Assembly: GCA_964247055.1 (NCBI GenBank)
Contig: OZ176055.1
Location: 4,402,001 to 4,466,000, forward strand
Length of the DNA: 64,000 nt
Direction: 5' to 3'
From: Paragordius varius
Lineage: Eukaryota; Nematomorpha
The first letter of the stretch is position 1, and each line of letters begins with the position of its first letter. Positions 35,606 to 47,547 of this stretch are shown here, one piece after another. The notes below the pieces were generated by a model, which worked only from the letters and a program-made list of their open reading frames with translations, had not been told where the DNA came from and did not search any database. A program made the position numbers and the translations under genes.

Positions 35606-37008
35606 GTATAATTAGAGCAGAAAATAAAATATTAAAATTAAAAACCATAGTTTTTTACAGTTAAAAAAACCATTTATTTATTTTAACTAAGGGTACTCTA
35701 TCGAATTCTACAAACAAAACTTGTATAAATAAATGGTAATTAAAATATTTATAAAAAAAATTTTTAAAAAGCAGTACAAAAGTCTGGGCAGTACAGGCGC
35801 GGTTTTTTTTCGAAAACCCAGTACTGTACTGCGAAAAACAGCCTATCTGGTCACTTTAACCTACCTAGATCCCAAAACTGAATTATGGAGACCTCTTATC
35901 TTAAAAACGTGTAGCTCAGGATCTAATACTGGGAGATTATATGGGAAACATTAAATGTACTCAATATTTAAAATAAGTTTATATATCTTTACAATTTGTC
36001 AAATAGGTGTTTATTGCATTTATTATCAAATCCTTAAGATCCACGAATAATCGTTTCTGTCTGAAGTTGACTATGGGAATATTATTATTATTATATTTTA
36101 ATAAGGCAATATCATTAAACTCTAAAGGTGAAGCGCTTTGAATTTCTAATGGTGTATTTGTAGTTTTCTCATCCCTATTTATTGGATCAATAACTAGGTT
36201 TCAGATGTATTTAAATTATTATTATTAAGGGGTACCCTTATGTTTTCGCATCCACTTTTTTCAATATTCGTTCAGTATTTATTTACGTTATATATGATTT
36301 CATAGTCATTCTCATTTTAGTTGTTTTCTCTTCTTAGATTTTTCGTTTATTTGCGTAACCACTGAGTTTAGGCATTGATATCTGATGACAATGTTATAAA
36401 AAATACAAGGCTATAATAATAATAAAATCTCACCTTGTTAAAGATGGAATGATCTTGGAAATTTAATTAAATTTGGGTTTTGATTGGAAATTAAATATGA
36501 CTAAAATAAAAATGCAATGGATTTCTTAATTAAAAGAATAAGCGATAGACGTTTGAACAGATAGAAAAGTAAAAATAATTAAATTAAGAGCAGTAAGAAT
36601 CAACTATATAATCATGCGTGACAAAGAAATGTTTTTAGGCAAAAAAATAAGTTTGCATATGTTTGAAGGGAATACCAACATGGAAGTTGTTTTTGCATTA
36701 TGTTTGCTCTTGATCTCATTTATATGTTTATAAATTTTTAGGGATTATTACATAAATAGCCAAAAAATTTAAAATTTATATAATAACTAAACATAAATAG
36801 GCACCTCTATGGCACATGGAAGGGAAACTTACATGAAAGTTAATATTTTTGCATAATTTTTATAGTAAAAAAATTATAAATAGATTCCCCTTAATAACGG
36901 CACCCGGGGCATGATGCACCCCCTTGCCCCCCTTCGGTACGCCACTGAGTATGCTGAGCCTTTTTCATTATATTATATACTACTTTTAAACCTTAAAAAT
37001 ATTTAAAT
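35606..37008. other. Gene-free interval with transposon ends
   Basis: 35780-35880 has a GC-richer patch with repeated CAGTAC/GTACTG. 36893-36950 is a hAT-like terminus: on the minus strand CAGTGGCGTACCGAAGG, then CCC/GGG-rich sequence with GGTGCATCATGCCCCGGG. The remainder is AT-rich. Confidence 0.4.
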
Positions 37009-37202
37009 TAGAGTATGAGTAAGTAAACATTGCTAGAAAGTTATTACTTATTGCCAAATAGTAAATACAACAAAAGGCAGTATTATTGGCTAATATAATA
37101 GTAAAAGTGAAAAAAAATACCTATAAGCCAATAATACTGCCCTTTGTTGTATTTACTAGGCATAATTATTAACTTCCTAGCAATGTATACTTACTCATAC
37201 TG
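37009..37202. mobile_element. Palindromic mariner-like MITE, copy 1
   Basis: Two nearly perfect inverted arms: AGTATGAGTAAGT, TTGCTAGAAAGTTATTA and GCAGTATTATTGGCT on the left, mirrored on the right up to ACTTACTCATACTG followed by TA. About 190 bp with almost no loop. A TA-flanked CAGTATGAGTA end suggests Tc1/mariner mobilisation. Another copy is at 53063-53251. Confidence 0.7.
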
Positions 37203-37676
37203 TATTTGTGTGCAGGTCAAACATTTCCTTGCTCGTAACAATTTGAAGGGGTACAATGTACTGTTTCTATTAATATTTTTTGACAAAAGTCTTTTTTTTA
37301 CATTATAAAATAATTTTGTTTTGTTTTATGGAGCTATTTTATGTTTGTACAACATGTTTTTAAGGCTTTACAAGCGGTAAGATATATAGACTTTACTTTT
37401 AGCATATAACGTTTAAATTTGAACAAAAAATTTAATACTTTTTAAAAAATGTTGTTTTTACGTATTTAACACCAGCAAAATCTTTTTACTGTTTTGGAAC
37501 AATAAATTTATTTTAATAAATATTATATTTATAATTACAAATACATAATATAAATGTCAAATTTATATTTGTAATATGCATGAGACTTGTATATTCCGGG
37601 GTTTTTTGTTTAAAAAAAATAATATTGCTTTTTAGTTTTTCCACAAATCATAACATATAGCTTATGTATTAAGTAA

Positions 37677-40600
37677 TTATTTTTCACAAATTTGTCGATC
37701 ACATTCAGTTTCGCACAGAGTTAACCCACAAAATATATTAAGTTTTTTTGTATCAGGATCGAAATTAAGATTTGTTAAATTTGCGTACGTAAATATATTC
37801 TTTTCATTGAGGCGCTTATTTTGAAACAGATCATGATTTTGCTTTCGAGAATCCCCATACAATTGGCATCTAAATAGAAATATCAAAAACCAATGTTACT
37901 ATAAGAAGCACTAGAATATTAAAGAGGTTATTTAAAAAAATTGCATTTACGTTTCGATATTTCAAAAATGGTTGTCAAATCAATTTAAATAACACTGGTA
38001 AGCCTTACGTCGGCCGTGTTTAAAACTTAATTCAAATTTCGTGTTTACTATTAGAAAAACTTCAACTATAATCAACATGACCTCCATTTAAATAGATAAC
38101 TTTTATAAAAAGATATTAAAATATTACCCATTTATATCAATGATTTGGATTTTGTTTCTGTGATCTCCAGGTGATGCATAACAATGAGTCAATAGAATAT
38201 CATTAACAACTAATATCCCAAATTTACAGTAAAATCGAATTTATAAGACAAAATCTAAAAACAAAAAAAGACTAATATTTTTTCCAAACACCGCTCTACT
38301 TTACTTTAAACGTATTTTCTTATAAATAACTAATTATTTTAATTGCAACAGGGTGGTGCATTTGACTGCTTTTTCAAAAAAGGGTCAGACCCAGTCATAC
38401 CACGGTCATGACCACTTTTTACTTAAGTAAGTATCATCGATATTCGATTGTTAAAATAATGTTCGAATTCACTTGCGTTTCACTAATAATGTCATGTTTT
38501 TTCTTTGTTTGTATTATACTTTTTGATATTTATTATTTACATATATTTTCAATCGAATTTGATCAAGAAATTGTTTTCAAATAAATTTTGCCACATGTTT
38601 GTGGCCTTGTGAATCTTCAAATACATAGCTTTTAATACTGTATATTTCAAATTTTACCTAGTTTGTTTTACACTTTCTTTCATCATTAAAATATCCAATT
38701 ATAGGATGTTTATCATTTTTGGTGAACATATATGGAATATATTTTGCAAAGTGCTATATTGTATTATTACTTATGTTATAAAGAGGCATGTTTAACAATT
38801 TTTAATATTGTTAAATAAGCATATTTAAATATTTAATTTTTATTTTTAAAAATATATTAAAAAACAATAAAATCTTACTATCTCTCTTCCAAAAAAATTA
38901 CTACCATTTTTTCAAAAAACAGCTGTTTTTTACATTGACCATGGTCAAATAATAAATAGTCACTGACCTGGTCATGACTTGGTCAATTGACCGGGTCATG
39001 ACTTTGTCAGCACAACCCTAATTACAACAATTAACCATATGTTTTATAATTTGATATAGCAAGGTTTAAAAACTATGGTATAATCTCAAATTTTATTGTA
39101 TAAATCAAATTTTTTAATTTTACCTAAATCTTCAAATATTGGCCCCACAAATTTGCCAATCAATGTAATATGATCACCAACCATAAAAAAAGAATCTTGT
39201 TCACGCAATAAATTTTCTTTAAAACTATCTTTGTATAAACTATTTTTGTTGTTTAACGCAGCGGCATTGATAATAAATATAGAAACATGGTCCCTTAATT
39301 CATTTATATTCTGTTTGTGTTTTAGCATTGGATGATGGGGCCTGCCTTGGAAATTTATATTTGTAATATAAGGCTTTACCAATACCACCCGATTCGTAAT
39401 GTCTTGCTTTCCTAAAGTTGGGACTACCTTGTCTATGTCGTTTTCCTCACTAGTTAACGAAATTGTAAAAAAATCTAATTAATATAATACCTTAAAGAAA
39501 CAATAAAATTGTGATTGCCCATATTGACATCAAAATTTATCGTTTATAAAAAAGCTTCGGCTTATTTATATTTAGCTGGCATTTAATTATTGCACATTAA
39601 AAATTAACGGGTATAAAGTTGTAACAATATATAAATTAAAAAAAATTTGTTAATTTTTATAATATTAGCTTTTTGGACATGAATATTAATTCTATTTAAC
39701 TAATTGTCCAACATCGTGTCACCGTGAATAGATGTTCCTTGAGAAATTATGTTTATAAAAATAACTATTTTAAATATTTGATGTTTTAAAAAAATGGTTC
39801 TAATTCAATATCAATCGTGATTTCAAGTTGTTCATTACTTTTATATCCCTTACTACAGCAAAATTTGGATGAACATCACATCTAGCTGCTGAGCTATGGA
39901 TAGGTTTACGCCAAATTGATTATTATATAATGATTTGAAGCCATTTTTCTTTTTAAATTTTTTAAAAGAAACTAATCACCTGAGCATGTTGCCACTCCGA
40001 TACCTAATTGGAGATTTAGTTATAGGTTCTTTTTCTTTGATATCCAAACCATATTCTATGCTTCGGCTGAGATCATATATAGCTTTATTTGTTGAATGCG
40101 TTGTACACTTAACCTCATAAATTTTATCACCGTAATCTAAGATGCCGTGTTGTCCCTCTTTCATGACGACAATCTTATTTTGGAATTCACTTAAGGGCTG
40201 ACCCACCAAATTATCATCTAACTAAATTATCGAATAATAAAAAAAAGCATGCCATAAGAGGTAATATTAAATAAGATAAATATTTTTTTAAAGACATCCA
40301 TACTTTTTCAAACCTTGATGTTTTCTACATAAACTGCATAATTACAATTGTGAAATGCAGAATCGATTGAGTAAATAATTTAAAATTCTATTCCTTATTT
40401 TCGACAGGGATAGGTTATTGAAAATCAAGGTTTAAACATATGGTTATAATTTTTAAAATAATTATTGTCTTGTCTGTGAAATTAAAATATCTACTGTTTA
40501 TTAGCAAGAAACCAAATAAATCTTGTATCAAAACCATAAGATTATGTTTAAAATATATCTTAGAGAACTATTTTTTTTACCAAATTTTCATTTGTACCAC

Positions 40601-43600
40601 ATTCGCGTAAGGAAAATGTGAATGTAACATGCATTGAACCATCGCCCGTCAAACGACATTTGTCATCTTTGAAATGGCCCAAGATATATATTACGCCAGT
40701 GAACGGTTTAATGAAATCGAATTCGACATCCATTAAATAACGAATGTTATCACAAGTTACCATGGCTTTGCCTATAATCCAATAATAGATTTAACTATCT
40801 CACAAATTTTTGATTCATGGTATTATCTTTTTCAATGGATGAACTAAAAATTTAATATTGATAAAATATTAATTTTATTATATACTAGCGTGAATCTCGC
40901 GCTGCTACGCAGCCCGAGGAAGTCCTTCGAACTTCTGGGGGGGGGGAAGGGGGGGGGGGGGGAGGGGGGGTTCGAAGTTTGGATTTGAATGGGTCTACCG
41001 TTTTTCCTATAGATCACAAAGCCAGCATTTTCCATTTTTATAAATATATAGATTACCATAAATAATGTTTTAATATCCATATATCTTTTAACAAGTTATA
41101 CATATGATAGATACTCCTTACTCAGCAGCTATCATCAAAGAAACGCCTGACTAAAATTTTTGCCTTTTAACAGGCATTACGAAAAATCCTTCTCGAATTT
41201 TTACAGTCTCATACCTTGGACAAAAAAATACAATCAAAAAATATTTTTGTGGACTTTGTTTTTTTTTGAAAAAAATGGCATTTTACGGGGGGAGCGGGTA
41301 AAAAGAGGGCCTAAATCAAAAAAGTGACTCGACTATGTTCGGCGCAATCGAAAATAAGTAAACAAAAATCATATTTGAAATTGAATGGTCCAACACGTTC
41401 TCCGGAAAATTGTCTCAAAAACACGATTTTGTGGACTTCTGTTTTTAAAAAAAACCCGTTTTTCATACGGGGTGGGCCCAAACTGGGGGCCTATTTCAAA
41501 AAAAGGGCGAAGCTATTGTCGGGACATTTATTAATGATTATATTTTTTCGATATTTGGATTTGATTGGGTCTACCGGTTTTCCTGTACCAGATCACAAAG
41601 CCAGCATTTCCATTTTTATAAATATATAGATTATAATTATTTTTACTACTTTGTTTTAATTATTACTTTATCAATATTAAATTTTTTTGTATTATTTCAT
41701 CCATGGAAAAGATACTAACATGTATCGAAAATTTTGGACTAATTTAATAAATTTTACGATTGAAATTATTATTTACATCAAATATTTTTTTACATAATGT
41801 CAACAACATCATATGTAATAAAATAAGGGATTTAAGATAAATTATCTAAGATTGTATTTAACTTGTAATCCATAAGTCTTGAGGTTCTGCTGGGTCGGGC
41901 TCATTTTTTGGGGTGGGATTGTTAAGGTCATCCCACAAATATTTCCAACTTTTTTTCACATCATTTTCCGGATTGAATATATTGTTTTTCTTCAATTGTT
42001 TAGGTTTTGAAATTCTATCTTCTCTCCTATCTTCGTTTTTTCTTACATTAAAATTATGAATAAAAATACAAAAATTTGATCAAATACTGAATCATTTTAC
42101 TAGATTGGTATTTATCTAAATTTTATGGTCTCTATTGAACTATTCCAAATTGTTACTATGATATTGGTTAGTGTGTTGTTTATTAATAAATATTAAGTAA
42201 GATGAATCAGTTTTTTAGGATGATATTTTTTAAGCAATATAGTCGAAATAAATGTGAGAGATTTTATCTAAAGTCAAATTTAAGCCTGCATTAGTTAAAA
42301 ACTTGAATAAAAAATCGATGACTTTTTCATTGTGCTTATATTGTGGTAACATGAAAATATTTTATGGAATGCCAAAAATATTATATGCCTTATATTATAA
42401 TTTATATTATACCCAAGATCCATAAAAAAATTGTTTTGGTCATCTGGTTGCAGCTGTTCTAAATATCTGCATTCCGTCAGGTGTTGATATTGAGGCACTG
42501 AACACATTATTTCAATATCCCTTAGATATGAATAATCTAATTTTGAAACGGCTTGTGTATTTCCATTCTTTAATTCGTAATTTTTATTTTCATTCCATTT
42601 TCGTTTAAGAAAAACAATCAAATGATGTAAATTATCATCTCCATCGTGGAATGGCTCTTCTATTCGACCCTTTTTTCTCATACGATTTGGTTGTTTTTCT
42701 TTTAAACCACGTGATTTTTTATATATTTTTTCAAAAGAACGAAACTTATTTATATTATTTTGTTTCTTCCTTATGTTTGTGTGATAATTTTCATATGATG
42801 GTTCAAAACTTTTTCGTTGTCCTCCATATCCATCATTAGCGTTAACAGGAATGGCTGCTCCCTTGTAATAAAACGGATACGTATCTCCAAATGTGTCTGA
42901 TTTTTCATTGTATGTCTTTTGTTTTTTATTTTTCCTGACGACCGAATTCCTCCTTTTTGGGGGATAATAATGATAAGGGTACTCCTTATCAGGTTCATCA
43001 TCGTTATGATAAAATGCTTTCTTGTGCATTTTTGGTGAATTACCATTATTATCTTGTTCGTTTGTAGTTGTATCGACTGGCATCCAATCTCGGCCCATTT
43101 CTCTCAACACTTTCCCCTCCACGTAATCATCGTCAGACTGTTCTTCTCTCTCATTGTTGTTATCAGCATTATAAGGTTTGGAAGGCCTAAAGTCATTATA
43201 ATCTTTTGGTTTATTCCTATCCATGCCATCCTCATATTCAATTGATGGATAAATATTTTCTTTCTCTCGATCTGATCCTCCAAAATTATGATTTGGAGAT
43301 GATGGAGCTTGTGCAAAATTTGGGTTTGAATAGTCAACATTCCTATCATCTGCATTATAATCATTTTTGTCATCATTATGTGATTTATCAGTTGTTGTCT
43401 CCGGATATCTTTTCTTATTATTATTATTGTTACCATGCAATGGTTTTTTATATCCTCTTTTATGGCTCTTCAATCTTTTAAAGGCTCGTACAGCTTCCTC
43501 AATCATCCGTTCATCATTATAATTGTGTGGGTAAGAATTTTTCCTTAATTTGTTACGAGCTTTGTGTCTATGACGACGTTTTGGATGATTATAAGCTATC

Positions 43601-46099
43601 TTTTGATCATTGTAAAAATCAAAATCTCTATCTGTATCGAATTGCGAATCCACATAAAATTTTGAATCTTCCGGTCCGGTTGGGTATTCATCGGGTGCAT
43701 AATCGAATGTGCGTAAATAATTTCCTTCACGCATTTGTCTTGAATTGGTTCGGTCCTCGTCAAATCCTCGGCCAACCCCATGGTAATATGGGCTGAGATT
43801 GTTGTTTTGTCGTTCATTGTTGTGTTGAGCATAGCTATCTTCCATTTCCATTATGGTAGGTCTATCATTTATAAAATATACAGTTTATTAAAGTCTATTT
43901 TTTACTTTTTCATAGAGGCTTAGGACTTAAATTGTATTAACACTTATGAAATCTTTAACAGTCGCCTGGGGCAGTTTCGAGGTTCGAAATATGGCACTCC
44001 TTACAGACATGTAAGAGTCCGGCGCAATACCTATTATACCATCACGCCTTCTATAGTATCATAATATAAAAAAGGTAATATACAGTAAGTATTATTTAGA
44101 TGGTTGTTTATTTCACATTATAGTAGGGCGATTTGCAATGCAGGAATATATGGAAAAAAGAAAATAATAGTTTATTCAACATTTTGTTGTTTTTTCCATA
44201 CACTACTATGTTGCGAATTGCCCAACTATAGTGTGGAATAAGCAACTATAAAATGCATTTTGTAATATAAAATGATCAAACATATTTTAAGCCAATTTTG
44301 TGATCATGATTCCTAATATTTATAAAAATAATGAACTAATTGAAAAGAAAAAATTTTGATTTTTGCCAATAATGATTACGGTTGGAATTTTTGTTTAGAG
44401 TATTAAGCATAAAACAAAAATGATATTGCCTATCACAAAATTGAAATTATAAACTTACAAAAAGTATTTGGATTTTAATTATACTGTTTATACCACAGGT
44501 TCCAACACAGATGGCCTTGCGGGCCCATTTAGAATATATGTGGGCATTCATAAACGTATTTCATGCATACGACCGTAAAATGCAAGCACAATATTACATT
44601 TTTTGTAGTTTTTGCCATTTTGATATTAAAAAATTGTTTACAAATAGTTTGTGAGCATATTTAATTACGAATTCCAAATTTTTCGCGGGCCGCACATAAA
44701 GTTTCGGAGGGCCGCGTGCTGGAAATCCGTTGTTTACACAATCATTTATATCAAATGAAGATATTAAATCATTCTTTTTCAGATGTTTTGCTTATGCATA
44801 AAATAGCGAAATACACTAAATATTTTTATTATGTTTATTTAAGCTCCCATATAAATGTAGCCGTCAATTCAGAATTACAGGTCACTAAATATTTTTAATA
44901 TGTTTATCATAAACTCCTATATAAATGTAACCGATTATTTAGGAAAAATTCCAGACGACCTGGAATAAAAGATTAGGCATACCAAAATTAATTTAAAAAA
45001 ATTGAAACAAATCACAATTTTAATGTTGGGTATCATAATATATAAAATATATTTTTGAGTTTTACATATCAAAATTGACTGGTCCTTCTTGATTGCCTCC
45101 GCTGTCCAGATTTTTGCCCCCGAAATATCTCATGCTAAAATCGTCATTATCTTCATATTGATCATAGTGACCCTCATTGCTATTCATTAAATGGCTACGA
45201 AAATCTTTGAGTCCTTTTGGCTCCTGATGAGCCGCTATCCCGAAATCGGGACTTTCCAAAGGTAAGATATTTGATGCTTTCAAATGCGGAAAGATGCTAT
45301 ACACATCGGATTTAATCGACGTATGCTGATTATCGATCCCGGACACTGTATTATCTTTGGAATTAAGGGGCATTTCAAATACGTTTGAGTTTGGATCACT
45401 AGATGAAGGTTGAGGATGTGATCCAATTAGATTCGTATTTCCAAGCGAGGAGAGAGAAGGCATTTGTTCTTGTTCCACGCCCATGTTTTGATTATTTAAG
45501 GGCATATTTAACATGTCTAATGGATTAGTATTTAGTGTTTTAACTTCATCATCATCATTGTTATTACCATTATGCCTTTCAACTGGTTGAGTATTGCTAT
45601 AGTTTGGATTGATGATAAAATTTTGCAAATGAGTTGTAGTCTCAGAAGAATTTTTGGTTGTGACTGTAACAATATCGTTTTTGTGTGGACCTTTATTTTT
45701 TACCCCCTTATTGTCATCAAGTATGGGCTCAACTATTAAAAGCAGTTTGCTGTAATTAGCTTTTGGATTAGGTGAAGTAGAAACTTGAATCATGTTTTTA
45801 CGTGTTTTACCCGTGGAGGAGGGAGGAGTATCATTTCTTCGATATTTAGTTAATCGTCTCAAATCATCTTTTGTAATTTGTGGAATTAGCTTACTTTCCG
45901 ATAATTTAAAATTCGGATCCCCATACCTTTGTTGGAGATAAAAATTGGATTCGTGAATGTCTGCTGGTCGGAACTTAAAACCGTAGACATGAGATGTTGC
46001 GGATAGAAATTGTGAGATGAATGATATTAGGAATGGTGTAGCAAAAATTACAATAAACATTATCGTGGAAATTATTAAAACAATTCCAATTTTATTCAT
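37677..46099 (-). CDS. Large ZP-domain protein with N-terminal anchor and Asn/Tyr-rich region, 8 exons
   Basis: Exons (5'->3'): 46099-45066, 43861-42413, 42041-41863, 40771-40581, 40221-39980, 39449-39124, 38209-38128, 37869-37677. All junctions are GT-AG and phase-matched, predicting 1231 residues. Residues about 5-32 are hydrophobic (signal anchor or signal peptide). Residues about 350-830 are an Asn/Asp/Tyr/Arg/Lys-rich, probably disordered region. From about residue 890 a zona pellucida domain follows: VTCDNIRYLMDVEF, FTGVIYILGHFKDDKC, FTFSLRECGTN and YEVKC (the four ZP-N cysteines); then VGDHITLIGKF, LLTHCYASPGDHRNKIQIID, NGCQLYG and CGLTLCETECDRQIC. ZP proteins polymerise into apical matrix, cuticle or egg coat. 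No C-terminal membrane segment follows, unlike most ZP proteins. The join of exon 3 to exon 4 uses donor A|GTTAAAT, which coincides with a possible stop; if unused, the upstream part would be a separate gene. Confidence 0.78.
38349..39019. mobile_element. hAT non-autonomous element in a ZP-gene intron
   Basis: Begins CAGGGTGGTGC and ends GCACAACCCT, flanked by the 8-bp near-duplicates AATTGCAA (38341-38348) and AATTACAA (39020-39027), as hAT elements make. Sub-terminal regions are rich in GGTCATGACC-like motifs and their complements. Confidence 0.78.
40884..41054. repeat. Repeat family E, short copy with G homopolymer
   Basis: Carries the family's start (ACTAGCGTGAATCTCGCGC with the TACGCAGC hairpin) and its end (CCATTTTTATAAATATATAG), but the middle is replaced by an almost pure G tract at 40937-40970. 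Lies in the intron between ZP-gene exons 3 and 4. Confidence 0.65.
41107..41632. repeat. Repeat family E, 5'-truncated copy
   Basis: Starts within the family (GCAGCTATCATCAAAGAAACG) and shares GCATTTTACGGGGGGAGCGG, GACTATGTTCGGCGCAATCG and the terminal ATATATAGATTATAA with the copies at 34128 and 58547. The 101-codon frame is part of the repeat. Confidence 0.65.
43862..45065 (-). other. Intron 1 of the ZP gene with a hAT-like remnant
   Basis: 44494-44735 holds a hAT-type repeat rich in GCGGGCC/GGCCGC (TTCCAACACAGATGGCC at one side, CGGAGGGCCGCGTGCTGG at the other), related to copies near 28780, 50109 and 60993. The rest is AT-rich intron. Confidence 0.5.
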
Positions 46100-47547
46100 C
46101 ACTACGAATTTGCAAATATGACATTTTTAATAAGTGATGTATTTAATAAATTTATATAATTTTTTTGCATAAAAGTTTAATTAATATTAATAATGCGTGT
46201 CAAAATTGAATTCGTGCTTTATATAAAAAATACAGTGAACTGTCTGTTCTTTGTATGATTTTAGCTTACGTCTTATTTGATGTTTATCTTTGTTCAAAGT
46301 TTAAATAGTTATATTGCCACAAACCTTTTTAAATAGCGATGCAAATTTAAATTAGTTAAATATATTTTTTGGATTTTTAATTATAATTTCTCGAAACAAA
46401 TGATTGTCTTTATTCCTTATTTTAAAAACAACCGTTTTATGGAATAATCAAAGAAATAGACATATAGTATATTGATACTTATGATACAGCTCTTATATAT
46501 TTTTAAATTGTATAGTTCATATATGGTCCATATTTTTAAATATAAATTCCGCATTAAACAATCCTCATTGTATTAACTAGAGAAAACTAGTATCAAAATA
46601 GGTTGGACATTTTATTGGTGTAGAATTTAGTTTTTCTACAGCACTTATTTTAAGCCTTTTACAATTTTATGTATATGTAAAAAATCAAAAATTTTTATCA
46701 TTAATCATTTTGTTTTTCTATTAAAACAACATTTTCAGTCAACACAGGTTTTTGCTTCCATTTTCAATCAGACGCAACATAACGACTCATTTTTTAATTA
46801 TTAAATCATAAATATTTTAGGTTTGCTGCGTCAGAGTGAAGAATGGATAAGAGCAAAACAGTATACCATTTTTCAGGCTAAAGAACATTCTCAAGCAAAC
46901 GCAACATTTTTCATCCAAAAGCACCATTTTTTTGAGCAAACGTAACACTTTTTCAAGCACGCGCACCATTTTAGCAAATGCAACTAAAAAAATGTTGCTT
47001 TTGACTAAAAAATGGAAAATAACAGATAAATTTTGTCCTTCAATTTTTAAGTCAGTAAAGATACAGCATGAACTAAAAATTTTTAGGAACATTTTTAATT
47101 TTAAAACTATTAGCATTTTTTTCTTAATTTCTGGTCCAAATGTATTTAAAAAAGCGATATTAATTTTAAATTTATTAAATTAACTTTGCAATATCTCAAA
47201 TATAATATTAGGGTGACTATGTAAAATATCAATTGCATATATCCATTCTGTCGTTAGATAAGAATATAATTATGGATGGAATATTAATAAATATATTTTA
47301 ATAAAATTAATCATAAATCCAATCCATGCATTGTCCAAAATATTTTTTATATTGATTATTTGGAAGATGTGTTTTATATCTTAAAATATTATAAAATTAT
47401 GTCATGATCAATATTGTATAAATATATTTGCTTTATATATCATGAAAAAAATATTATCACAGGAAATACTAAATTATATATAGATAGATAAATGGAAGAT
47501 ACTCAAATCTAGCATTAAAATATATCAGTAATGATATTATTGTATTT
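46100..47547. other. Spacer between the ZP gene and the USP gene
   Basis: Contains an imperfect tandem array at 46865-46995 built on a roughly 26-bp unit (CAAGCAAACGCAACATTTTTC and variants with CACCATTTTT). The reverse-strand 99-codon frame there is a product of the repeat. No other feature is recognised. Confidence 0.5.

Noticed and set aside
42651-43832. Several open frames on both strands overlapping the large ZP-gene exon
   Set aside because: They are antisense or shifted readings of a low-complexity Asn/Tyr/His-rich coding region (poly-Ile/Met and poly-Tyr/His products), with no motif of their own.
41863-46099. Treating the N-terminal anchor and Asn-rich exons as a gene separate from the ZP exons
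   Set aside because: The phases at all three intervening junctions match and the combined protein has a sensible secreted-matrix layout; kept as an alternative because the donor A|GTTAAAT is weak and overlaps a possible stop.
46817-47183. Opposing open frames of 99 and 83 codons
   Set aside because: Both run through an imperfect ~26-bp tandem repeat and have no other support.
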